64,000 bases of DNA from CAYQLY01 sp964418605 (GTDB lineage: Bacteria > Bacteroidota > Bacteroidia > Cytophagales > Cyclobacteriaceae), in assembly GCA_964418605.1 (NCBI GenBank), contig CAYQLY010000003.1, forward strand, positions 62,001 to 126,000, given 5' to 3'. The position numbers and the translations under genes were made by a program. The notes beneath the pieces were generated by a model. That model saw only the letters and a program-made list of their open reading frames with translations. It searched no databases and was not told where the DNA came from. The first letter of the stretch is position 1, and every line of letters begins with the position of its first letter. Of the stretch, positions 26,005 to 33,689 are shown one piece after another.

Positions 26005-27024
26005 ATGAAAAATAAAATTAGTAGAATTTCAAAATTATTATTACTAACAACGTCATTACTTTTACTGATATCTATTTTTGTTCCAATTTGGCGAATAGAA
26101 TTAGATGCGCCTCAATATCCAGAAGGCCTGATGATGCAAATTTATTCCAATAAATTAGGAGGGCAAGTTGATATTATAAATGGATTAAACCATTATATAG
26201 GCATGCAAACTTTACATGCTGAAAATTTTATTGAGTTTACAGTATTACCTTATATTATTGTATTTTATGTATTACTAATTTTAACTAGTGCACTCATAGG
26301 TAGAAAAAAACTACTTTATATATCATTTTATCTATTTCTACTTTTTGGTATAATTGCAATGGTAGACTTTTGGAGATGGGAATATAATTATGGACATAAT
26401 TTAGATCCTAATGCAGCCATCATAGTGCCTGGCATGTCCTATCAACCACCATTAATTGGCTTTAAGCAATTACTAAATTTTGGTGCATACTCTATTCCTG
26501 ATATTGGCGGATGGCTATTTATTACAGGTGGCCTATTGATGTTAGTAGCTATTTTAGTTGAAATCAAATTAGTCAATAAAATTTTTAATAAAAAATCGAT
26601 AAATCATTTATCACTATTATTCTTTATATTACTAGGTTTAAATTCTTGCAATAACTCCAAATCAAAGCCTATAAATCTAAATAAAGATAAGTGTGATTTT
26701 TGTGGAATGACGATATCTGACTACAGATTCTGCGCTGAATTAATTACTCAAAAAGGGAGAGTATACAAATTTGATGATTTACATTGCTTACAAGGGTATG
26801 AGAGAGAAAATACAAAATCTAAAATTGCTTCTTATTTCATCAGCGATTATTCTCAATCTAACATTTTGATTGATGCAACAAAAGCTTATTATGTTGAACA
26901 TGAAAATATAAAGAGCCCAATGCGTGGGAATACTGCTGCCTTTAAAACTAAAGAGGCAGCAAATGAATTTGCAAACAAACATAATACAGAATTTAGAACC
27001 TGGGATAAATTAAACCAACAATAA
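26005..27024 (+). CDS. nosL: Fusion of a four-helix nos membrane protein with NosL copper chaperone
   Basis: A 339-residue protein. Residues 1-190 are a membrane domain with helices near 10-28, 80-99, 103-121 and 168-189, and the conserved DAPQYPEGLMM and INGLNHYIGMQ stretches of the membrane protein that precedes nosL in Bacteroidota. Residues 200-339 are NosL: a second hydrophobic stretch ending in a lipobox-like LNSC (Cys215), then CDFCGM (Cys230, Cys233) and YKFDDLHCL. NosL delivers copper(I) to apo-NosZ. The reading frame is continuous, so two genes that are usually separate appear joined, with the old lipoprotein signal now an internal helix. An internal start giving free NosL cannot be excluded. 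Confidence 0.88.
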   Translation: MKNKISRISKLLLLTTSLLLLISIFVPIWRIELDAPQYPEGLMMQIYSNKLGGQVDIINGLNHYIGMQTLHAENFIEFTVLPYIIVFYVLLILTSALIGRKKLLYISFYLFLLFGIIAMVDFWRWEYNYGHNLDPNAAIIVPGMSYQPPLIGFKQLLNFGAYSIPDIGGWLFITGGLLMLVAILVEIKLVNKIFNKKSINHLSLLFFILLGLNSCNNSKSKPINLNKDKCDFCGMTISDYRFCAELITQKGRVYKFDDLHCLQGYERENTKSKIASYFISDYSQSNILIDATKAYYVEHENIKSPMRGNTAAFKTKEAANEFANKHNTEFRTWDKLNQQ

Positions 27025-27030
27025 ATTATC

Positions 27031-28266
27031 ATGAAGGAATATTCCTTATACTTTTTATTACTATTGCTTGTTAATACTTCATGGTCTAAAAACATTAGAG
27101 TAGGCAGACAGCAAAAATTTCAGACAATAAAAAGTGCTCTTGAAATAACGAAAAATGGCGATACAGTCACAGTAGAAAAAGGATTATATAAAGAAGGAAA
27201 CATTATCATTAATACATCCATACATTTTTTAGGGGAAGGAATGCCCATTTTAGATGGCGATAAAAAATATGAAGTTTTATCTATCAAGGCAAACAATGTA
27301 ACTATTAAAGGATTCAGGATACAACACTCTAGTTATGCGGCATTAGACGATCCCGGGGGTATAAAAGTATATGAAAGCAATAATGTTGTTATTATTGATA
27401 ACCACCTCTATGATAACTTTTTTGGTATCTATATTCAGTATTGCAAAAAGGTTTTAATAAAAAATAATAAAATAATAGCCTTTAGTAAGGAGGAACAAGA
27501 AATAGGAAATGGGATCCATTGCTGGAAAAGTGATAGCCTGCAAATTATTGGCAATAACATATCAGGTAATAGAGATGGCATTTATTTTGAGTTTGTAACC
27601 CACTCAGTTATATGGCGAAATATATCGTTTAACAATATCAGGTATGGGTTACACTTTATGTTTTCTAATGATGATGCATACTTTACTAATTATTTCAAAA
27701 ATAATGGTGCTGGAGTAGCAGTGATGTTTACTAAAAATGTAATTATGATAAATAATACATTTAAGGATAATTGGGGCGATGCTGCTTATGGTTTATTGCT
27801 TAAAGAAATATCCGACTGTTATATGAGTGGGAATAAGTTCAATCAAAACACATCAGCCATTTTTATGGATGGCACAAACAGAATGAAAATTGAAAAAAAT
27901 GAATTTAGAGCAAATGGATGGGGAATGAAAATACAGGCAAACTGCATGGATAATACAATAGAACATAATAATTTTCTAGGAAACACCTTTGATATTAGCA
28001 CAAATGGCACATTAACCTTAAATACATTTAATGAAAATTATTGGGACAAATATGAAGGTTATGATTTAAACAAAGACAACATTGGAGATGTACCTTATCA
28101 TCCATTGAGTTTATACTCAGCCATTGTAGAAAGAAATCCACCTGCTATGCTTTTATACAGAAGTTTTATTGTTACACTTTTAGATAAATCGGAAAAAGTA
28201 TTACCGAGTTTAACACCAGAAAATTTTATTGATTTAAAACCCCGCATGCAGTCGATAAAGCTATGA
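27031..28266 (+). CDS. nosD: NosD, periplasmic copper-site maturation protein
   Basis: A 411-residue protein with a signal peptide (about 1-19) and a long right-handed beta-helix made of parallel repeats rich in N-N-x-I/F (about 25-350). The C-terminal NEDF/NosD features LNTFNENYWDKYEGYDLNKDNIGDVPYHP and IVERNPPAMLLYRSF are clear. NosD works with the NosFY ABC transporter to assemble the CuZ sulfide cluster of NosZ. It starts 6 bases after nosL and overlaps nosF by 4 bases. Confidence 0.95.
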   Translation: MKEYSLYFLLLLLVNTSWSKNIRVGRQQKFQTIKSALEITKNGDTVTVEKGLYKEGNIIINTSIHFLGEGMPILDGDKKYEVLSIKANNVTIKGFRIQHSSYAALDDPGGIKVYESNNVVIIDNHLYDNFFGIYIQYCKKVLIKNNKIIAFSKEEQEIGNGIHCWKSDSLQIIGNNISGNRDGIYFEFVTHSVIWRNISFNNIRYGLHFMFSNDDAYFTNYFKNNGAGVAVMFTKNVIMINNTFKDNWGDAAYGLLLKEISDCYMSGNKFNQNTSAIFMDGTNRMKIEKNEFRANGWGMKIQANCMDNTIEHNNFLGNTFDISTNGTLTLNTFNENYWDKYEGYDLNKDNIGDVPYHPLSLYSAIVERNPPAMLLYRSFIVTLLDKSEKVLPSLTPENFIDLKPRMQSIKL

Positions 28267-28973
28267 TTGAAATTAAAAATCTATCTAAACGATTTGGTAA
28301 ATTAAAAGCACTTCAGAATATTAATCTTAATCTGCAAAAAGGTGAATGCATAGCGTTAATTGGTCCGAATGGTTGTGGTAAAACCACATTGATAAAAAGT
28401 ATTTTGGGAATGACATTACCAAACTCAGGCGACATTTTTTTTCAAGGAAAATCTATTGCAAAAAATATTATATATCGTAAAAATATTGGCTATATGCCGC
28501 AAATAGGAAGGTACCCCGAGAATATGACCATCGGGCAAATCATCAGTATGGTAAAAGGTATTCGCAATTCAACAGAAGCACTTGATGAAGATTTATATCA
28601 TCAATTTGAAATTGAAGCCCTTTTGAATAAACGTATGGGTGTGTTAAGTGGTGGGACAACACAAAAAGTGAGCGCAACTTTGGCATTTTTATTTAATCCC
28701 GATGTATTGATTTTGGATGAACCTACAGCAGGATTAGACCCTTTGGCATCAGAAATTTTAAAAGAAAAAATCATAACAGAAAAAAAAAATGGAAAATTAA
28801 TTTTAATCACATCCCATTTACTAAGCGAATTAGATGATTTAGTAAGTGAAATAATTTTTATACAAGATGGTCAATTAATATTTCATAAGAGTATTGAAAG
28901 ATTAAAAAATGAAACTAAAATTGACAAAATATCTAAAGCAATTATTCATATATTAAAACAATCAGCACTATGA
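28263..28973 (+). CDS. nosF: NosF, ABC transporter ATPase for NosZ maturation
   Basis: A 236-residue ATPase: Walker A GPNGCGKTT (34-42), Q-loop near YMPQIGRYP, signature LSGGTTQK, Walker B VLILDEPTAGLDP and the switch His in ITSHLL. It pairs with NosY and NosD to supply the sulfur species for CuZ. The gene overlaps nosD and nosY by 4 bases on each side, a tight operon. Confidence 0.95.
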   Translation: MIEIKNLSKRFGKLKALQNINLNLQKGECIALIGPNGCGKTTLIKSILGMTLPNSGDIFFQGKSIAKNIIYRKNIGYMPQIGRYPENMTIGQIISMVKGIRNSTEALDEDLYHQFEIEALLNKRMGVLSGGTTQKVSATLAFLFNPDVLILDEPTAGLDPLASEILKEKIITEKKNGKLILITSHLLSELDDLVSEIIFIQDGQLIFHKSIERLKNETKIDKISKAIIHILKQSAL

Positions 28974-29740
28974 AAAATAGAATTCTAAAGTATATTATTT
29001 TAGATATTATAAAAAACAAGATAGTAATTTTTTATACTATTGTACTTGCTCTATTTTCATGGAGCGCATTCAGCCTAGAAGATAATGTCGCTAAAGGATT
29101 ACTAACACTTCTAAATATTATCTTACTTACTGTTCCCCTAGTTTCTATTTTATTTTCAACTATTTATATTTATAACAGTAACGAATTTATTGAACTTCTA
29201 GTTAGTCATCCAGTAAAAAGAGCTAAAATATGGTGGGGTTTGTTTTCAGGCCTATGTATTAGCTTATCATTAGCCTTTTTGTTAGGTGCAGGTATCCCGA
29301 TTTTATTTTTCACAACCCTATCAAAAGCTTTAATGATGATTTCATCAGGTATATTAATTACCATGATTTTTGTATCCATTGCATTTTTAAGTTCTATTTT
29401 AAGTAGAGATAAAGCAAAAGGCATTGGCATATCCATTTTACTTTGGCTATATTTTGCACTATTGTTTGATGGCTTTGTGTTATTTATATTATTTCAATTT
29501 GCAGACTACCCAATCGAAAAAATAATAGTAGGTATCACTGCGTTAAGCCCAATTGATTTATCACGTATTCTCATTTTATTACAACTTGATTTATCGGCTA
29601 TGATGGGCTATACAGGCGCTATATTCAAAGATTTTTTTGGAACAAGTGCAGGTTTATTTTTTTCATTTTTATTACTTGTTTTATGGATAATAGTTCCTTT
29701 CAAAACCTCACTACAAAAATTTAAAAACAAAGATTTATAA
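28970..29740 (+). CDS. nosY: NosY, ABC transporter permease for NosZ maturation
   Basis: A 256-residue membrane protein with about six helices. It carries the ABC-2-type features ELLVSHPVKRAKIWWGLFSGLC (coupling region) and LALLFDGF and ends with a hydrophobic helix at about 226-246. The closing ALSPIDLSRILILLQLDLSAMMGYTGAIFKDFFG stretch is typical of NosY. It forms the NosFYD complex. It is followed after 24 bases by the dioxygenase gene. Confidence 0.93.
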   Translation: MKNRILKYIILDIIKNKIVIFYTIVLALFSWSAFSLEDNVAKGLLTLLNIILLTVPLVSILFSTIYIYNSNEFIELLVSHPVKRAKIWWGLFSGLCISLSLAFLLGAGIPILFFTTLSKALMMISSGILITMIFVSIAFLSSILSRDKAKGIGISILLWLYFALLFDGFVLFILFQFADYPIEKIIVGITALSPIDLSRILILLQLDLSAMMGYTGAIFKDFFGTSAGLFFSFLLLVLWIIVPFKTSLQKFKNKDL

Positions 29741-29764
29741 TAAACTTATTAAACAATTGAAAAT

Positions 29765-30670
29765 ATGCTTAAAGATGACTTAATATCAAAAATTCATTTA
29801 AAGTATCAAGATCTGGGTGAAAATTCTCAAACCTATCTTAATGGTCTGTTGCATGCCAAACCATTAAATTATTGGGATTATATTGAAGTAGAAACATTGC
29901 TTTCACTACAAAAGCCAAGAACAAACTTTAAGGATGAAGAAATATTTATTATATATCATCAAGTTACAGAGTTGTTTCTTAAACTGATATTGCACGAAAT
30001 AAAACAAATAGTAAGTGAATCCGAATTAATAGAATCCTTTTTATTAAATAAACTATCTAGAATCAATAGATATACAGAAATGCTCATTAATTCCTTTAAC
30101 ATTATGAAAGATGGTATGAACTATGATGATTACAACACATTTAGAGCCACGCTTGCACCAGCAAGTGGATTTCAAAGTGCACAATTTAGGATAATAGAAA
30201 TTCATTGTACTCCACTACATAATTTAATCAATGAAGAAGGAAAAAAACACCTACCTAAAGAACCATCTATCGAAAATTATTTTGAACACATCTACTGGAA
30301 GGATGCCGGACTAAATAGAAAAACTGGAAAAAAAACCTTAACATTAACCTTATTCGAAGAAAAATATTTAGAGGACTTTATAAAATTAGCTAAGAAGATT
30401 GAAGGAAAAACATTGAATGATAGAATAAGTAAACTTAAAAATCATTCTCAAGAATTGATTGACAAGTTAAAAGAATTTGATCATCTATATAATGTTGTTT
30501 GGCCTACCATTCACTTAAATACAGCAAAGCACTATTTGGATAGCAAAAATGAAAATCAAGAAGCAACAGGAGGCTCAGAATGGAAAAAATATCTTAATCC
30601 TAAATTTCAACAACGAAAATTTTTTCCAGAATTCTGGAGCGAAGACGAAAAACAAAATTGGGGAAGTTAA
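29765..30670 (+). CDS. kynA: Tryptophan 2,3-dioxygenase family protein
   Basis: A 301-residue haem protein. Typical motifs are LNYWDYIEVETLLSLQ, DEEIFIIYHQVTELFLKLILHE (substrate/haem pocket), FRATLAPASGFQSAQFRIIE, and the Bacteroidota-type C-terminus WPTIHLNTAKHYL...ATGGSEWKKYLNP. It normally opens the indole ring of tryptophan to give N-formylkynurenine. No other kynurenine-pathway gene is near. It lies on the nos strand between nosY (24 bases) and norC, so it may be transcribed with denitrification genes. The family is clear; the true substrate here is not proven. Confidence 0.88.
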   Translation: MLKDDLISKIHLKYQDLGENSQTYLNGLLHAKPLNYWDYIEVETLLSLQKPRTNFKDEEIFIIYHQVTELFLKLILHEIKQIVSESELIESFLLNKLSRINRYTEMLINSFNIMKDGMNYDDYNTFRATLAPASGFQSAQFRIIEIHCTPLHNLINEEGKKHLPKEPSIENYFEHIYWKDAGLNRKTGKKTLTLTLFEEKYLEDFIKLAKKIEGKTLNDRISKLKNHSQELIDKLKEFDHLYNVVWPTIHLNTAKHYLDSKNENQEATGGSEWKKYLNPKFQQRKFFPEFWSEDEKQNWGS

Positions 30671-30682
30671 AAGAATCACATC

Positions 30683-30784
30683 ATGATTATCAGGAGTATA
30701 GTTAAAGAATTAAACACCTCTAAACATACAACTATAAAAGTTCATGATCTAATAGACTATTTATCTAAAAAACAATACCAGTAA
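30683..30784 (+). CDS. Possible 33-residue peptide between kynA and norC
   Basis: An ATG-to-TAA frame of 34 codons (MIIRSIVKELNTS... ending in SKKQYQ) in the gap between kynA and norC. It is basic and helix-like, with normal codon choice for the region, but has no recognisable family. It could be a real small protein or chance; the gap has no other feature. Confidence 0.25.
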   Translation: MIIRSIVKELNTSKHTTIKVHDLIDYLSKKQYQ

Positions 30785-30814
30785 ATGTAGTTAACTTGAC
30801 TATTTTTTTCAACC

Positions 30815-31231
30815 ATGTTTACAATAATTAAACCACTCTACATATTTCTTTTTTTAGTGACTTGTTTTTTAGTATACTCTGTAAGCATTTATATTAAACC
30901 TTACTATATTTCTATTGAATCAACTTATAATAAAGAAAAAGCTATTCATGGCAGATTGGTTTGGCAAAAATATAATTGCCAGGCCTGCCATCAAATTTAT
31001 GGCTTAGGAGGCTATCTAGGACCCGATCTAACCAATGAATATTCAAAAAAAGAAAGTGAAATAATAATTAGAACAATTATTAAAACTGGCAATACCTCAA
31101 TGCCAAGTTTCCAAATGACAGAGAATGAAGTACAAGATTTAATGGAGTTTTTTAAAATGATAGATAAAAGTGGAGAAGCTGATCCTAGAAACTTCAACAA
31201 AAATAATGATGGAACAATAACTAAAAAATGA
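30815..31231 (+). CDS. norC: NorC-like membrane-anchored cytochrome c
   Basis: A 138-residue protein with one N-terminal transmembrane helix (about 5-28) and a periplasmic monohaem domain. The haem motif is CQACH (55-59), followed by IYGLGGYLGPDLTNEY, the hallmark of NorC, and a likely Met ligand in NTSMPSF. It should pass electrons to the NorB-like subunit, whose gene overlaps it by 4 bases. The CNCxACHxIxGxGGYxGPDLT pattern makes the NorC assignment reliable even though its partner is unusual. Confidence 0.9.
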   Translation: MFTIIKPLYIFLFLVTCFLVYSVSIYIKPYYISIESTYNKEKAIHGRLVWQKYNCQACHQIYGLGGYLGPDLTNEYSKKESEIIIRTIIKTGNTSMPSFQMTENEVQDLMEFFKMIDKSGEADPRNFNKNNDGTITKK

Positions 31232-32559
31232 AACAAAAAATAAACATAGGAACAATCTTTTTTTTAATGGCTCTTCTGATGCTTATATCAGGTGTAATTT
31301 TTGGTGTTTTTTCTGCACAGGTTTATATCTTTCCAAATTTTTTTAAACCCCAGTTAGGCTTTGAAACATTAAGACCACTGCATGTTTCGTCTGTATTATT
31401 ATGGATTTTACTTGGCTCAACTGGTTCAATTTTCTTAGGATTACACTACATAAATAAAAATGCTATTTCGAAAACTATGGCAATAGTTCAAATTATTTTA
31501 TGGGGTATTTCTATCATTGGAATAATGTTTAGCTACTCGAATAAAGTTTTCGGTGGAAGAGAGTATTGGGAATTTAATCCTATATGGGCCTTACCTATTG
31601 CCATTGCTTGGATTTTATTTATTATAAACTTTTTTAAAGTCCTTCACCGCATCCCCAAATGGCCTGTCTATATATGGATGTGGATGACCGGAATAATTTT
31701 TTTTCTATTCACCTTTATTGAAAATTATCTTTGGATTTTTCCTTATTTCAGGCAACACTTTATAACTGATATGACGATACAATGGAAGGTAAATGGTTCA
31801 TTAGTTGGCTCTTGGAATCAAATACTTTATGGAATGTCTCTTTTCTTGATGGATAAAATAAATAACAAAAAAGATATAGGACGTAGTCGAATTTCTTTTG
31901 CAATGTACTTTCTAGGCTTCTTTAATTTATTATTCAACTGGGGACATCATATCTATACTCTGCCTACAGAGTCCTACATAAGACAAATTGGCTATCTAGT
32001 CAGTATGACGGAATGGATTTTTCTTTTCAAAATCATCTATTCATGGCGAGAAACTTTAACACAAATTCAAAAACAATACCACCATTTTCCTTATCGATTT
32101 TTAATGGCTATGGAATTTTGGGTATTTGCAAATATGTTACAGGCTATATGTATGTCGATTCCTGCATTTAATATTTTTTCACATGGAACACACATTACTG
32201 TAGCTCATGCAATGGGCACAACAATAGGAATTAATACTATGATTTTATTAGCGGTTTGCTTTGAATTTTTTATTCCAACTATTCCTTTAACTCGGAAAAA
32301 AGAAAAGTGTCTTAATTTTTTATTTTGGGGGACTCAAATAAGTTTATTCTGTTTTTGGATTAATCTAAATATTATTGGTATAAAAAAAGGACTTTGGCAG
32401 ATGAAAAAAATGAAAGAACCCTTTTCAACAATGATGAATAGCCTTCATCCACTTTTTCAAACTTTTAATTTATTTGGCATTGCTTTAATGTTTTTTCTTG
32501 CTGCAATTGCAATTACTCTTTTAATAAGAATTTTTAAACAAAAAAAACTATATAACTAG
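31228..32559 (+). CDS. norB: NorB-like haem-copper nitric oxide reductase subunit with altered ligands
   Basis: A 443-residue, 12-helix membrane protein. Kept features of cNOR: RPLHVSS (His52, low-spin haem b), GGREYWEF, NWGHH (His240, His241, FeB), TEWIF (Glu262, matching Glu280 of the Pseudomonas enzyme) and TVAH (His327, haem b3). Changed: the helix VI stretch WKVNGSLVGSWN puts Asn189 where His207 binds FeB, Val193 for Glu211 and Asn197 for Glu215; AHAM puts Met329 where His349 binds haem b. The neighbours (norC, nos genes) still point to NO reduction. It may belong to one of the divergent NOR groups described from genome surveys; I cannot assign which. Confidence 0.85.
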   Translation: MKQKINIGTIFFLMALLMLISGVIFGVFSAQVYIFPNFFKPQLGFETLRPLHVSSVLLWILLGSTGSIFLGLHYINKNAISKTMAIVQIILWGISIIGIMFSYSNKVFGGREYWEFNPIWALPIAIAWILFIINFFKVLHRIPKWPVYIWMWMTGIIFFLFTFIENYLWIFPYFRQHFITDMTIQWKVNGSLVGSWNQILYGMSLFLMDKINNKKDIGRSRISFAMYFLGFFNLLFNWGHHIYTLPTESYIRQIGYLVSMTEWIFLFKIIYSWRETLTQIQKQYHHFPYRFLMAMEFWVFANMLQAICMSIPAFNIFSHGTHITVAHAMGTTIGINTMILLAVCFEFFIPTIPLTRKKEKCLNFLFWGTQISLFCFWINLNIIGIKKGLWQMKKMKEPFSTMMNSLHPLFQTFNLFGIALMFFLAAIAITLLIRIFKQKKLYN

Positions 32560-32999
32560 TGCACCAAATAATTTTAATACTCCATCTTTTTTCTGCCACT
32601 ATTTGGGTAGGTGGGCACTGTATTTTATGTTTTAGATATTTACCTAAATCTATCAAAGAAAAAAAAACTAGCTTAATTACTGATTTTGAAAAACAATACG
32701 AAATGATTGGAATCCCTACCCTACTTATTTTAGTAATCACAGGCATACTAATGGCTTACAATTATAATATACCGATCACTACTTGGTTCTCATTTTCTAA
32801 CAATATAGAAAAAGTAATTTCTGTTAAACTGATGTTATTAATTTCTACTTTACTACTTGCCACTCACGCTCGAATATTTATTATCCCAAGGCTTAGTATT
32901 AAAACTTTGCCACTAATGGCATTTCATATAATTCTTATTACTACAATAGCCATATCCATGTTAGTAATAGGTACTTTTGTAAGAATTGGTGGTATATAA
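32559..32999 (+). CDS. CopD-like four-helix membrane protein of the nor operon
   Basis: A 146-residue membrane protein with about four helices. It starts with a GTG that overlaps the norB stop (TAGTG). The opening LILHLFSATIWVGGHC and the later LATHARIFIIPRL resemble CopD/DUF2269-type proteins with membrane histidines that may bind copper or haem. Genes of this sort often accompany nor genes in Bacteroidota. A role in metal supply or assembly of the NO reductase is an inference. Confidence 0.75.
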   Translation: MHQIILILHLFSATIWVGGHCILCFRYLPKSIKEKKTSLITDFEKQYEMIGIPTLLILVITGILMAYNYNIPITTWFSFSNNIEKVISVKLMLLISTLLLATHARIFIIPRLSIKTLPLMAFHIILITTIAISMLVIGTFVRIGGI

Positions 33000-33000
33000 A

Positions 33001-33030
33001 AAAAGCAGCACTAATTATAGTGCTGCTTAT
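33001..33030. terminator. Bidirectional terminator between nor genes and fasciclin gene
   Basis: AAGCAGCACTA, a four-base loop and TAGTGCTGCTT form an 11-bp perfect stem. It lies just after the CopD-like stop and before the convergent fasciclin stop at 33057. The T-run is short, so termination strength is uncertain. Confidence 0.7.
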
Positions 33031-33056
33031 AATAATTATTTACCATAAAAATAACT

Positions 33057-33608
33057 CTATTTCGGCAACAACACATCACCAATGACATGTATAACACCAT
33101 TTGATGTTGGAATAGTAGCCAAAATTTCTGAACCGTTTACAAAAGTTTTATCACCTTGTTTAGTTATTTTTACTTTACCTCCATACACCATATCAAACTC
33201 TTGCCCATCGTTCATATATTCAATTTTCAAGGTTCCAACATATGTATGATAACCTAATATATTAGCTAGATCTGCTTTTTTTTCAGGAGCTAATAATCCT
33301 TCAACTGTTCCTTTAGGCAATTTATCAAATGCTGCATTGGTTGGCGCAAAAACAGTAAATGGGCCTGCGTTGCTTAAAGCATCGACCAAATCCGCGGCCT
33401 TAACAGCAGTAACTAAAGTAGTATGATCCTTACTACTAACAGCAACCTGAACAATATTGGGCGATGAAGTTTCATCAACTACTGCCGATTGACCAGGACC
33501 AACTTCTGTAGACGATGTTTCTGTTTGAGAAGATTGTTCAGTTGAACTATTACAAGCGTACATAGTTATACCTAAAACATAAATTATTATTAAAATTGCT
33601 TTTTTCAT
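33057..33608 (-). CDS. Fasciclin-domain lipoprotein
   Basis: A 183-residue lipoprotein: lipobox MYACN (Cys19), a Ser/Thr/Gln-rich linker (20-45) and one FAS1 domain (about 50-183). The FAS1 domain carries H1 (TLVTAVKAADLVDALSNAGPFTVFAPTNAAFDKLP), a YHTYVG core and the H2 end NGVIHVIGDVLLPK. FAS1 domains mediate adhesion or bind small ligands. Its promoter carries a site like the nos operator, so it may be induced under the same low-oxygen/NO conditions. Function here is unknown. Confidence 0.88.
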   Translation of the reverse strand: MKKAILIIIYVLGITMYACNSSTEQSSQTETSSTEVGPGQSAVVDETSSPNIVQVAVSSKDHTTLVTAVKAADLVDALSNAGPFTVFAPTNAAFDKLPKGTVEGLLAPEKKADLANILGYHTYVGTLKIEYMNDGQEFDMVYGGKVKITKQGDKTFVNGSEILATIPTSNGVIHVIGDVLLPK

Positions 33609-33634
33609 TTTTTATGTATTTATTCTTTATTCTA

Positions 33635-33642
33635 CAAAAGTC
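33635..33642 (-). promoter_or_regulatory. -7 box of the fasciclin gene promoter
   Basis: Read on the minus strand this is GACTTTTG, one mismatch from TAnnTTTG. It sits 37.5 bases from the centre of the upstream dyad, almost the same spacing as at the nos promoter. Confidence 0.4.
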
Positions 33643-33664
33643 GAATTTAATAAAATTACTACTT

Positions 33665-33680
33665 TATGACTGAAATCATA
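33665..33680 (-). promoter_or_regulatory. Crp/Fnr-type dyad upstream of the fasciclin gene
   Basis: TATGACTGAAATCATA (plus strand) matches 13 of 16 positions of the nos palindrome core TATGACTATAGTCATA and keeps TGA-N6-TCA. It lies about 43 bases before the expected start of transcription. Confidence 0.55.
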
Positions 33681-33689
33681 TATTTAAAT

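Noticed and set aside
31228..32559. Reading the NorB-like protein as a cbb3 or aa3 oxidase
   Set aside because: The GREYWEF, WGHH and TVAH patterns and the NorC neighbour fit NOR-type enzymes, and there is no oxidase Tyr-His cross-link motif.
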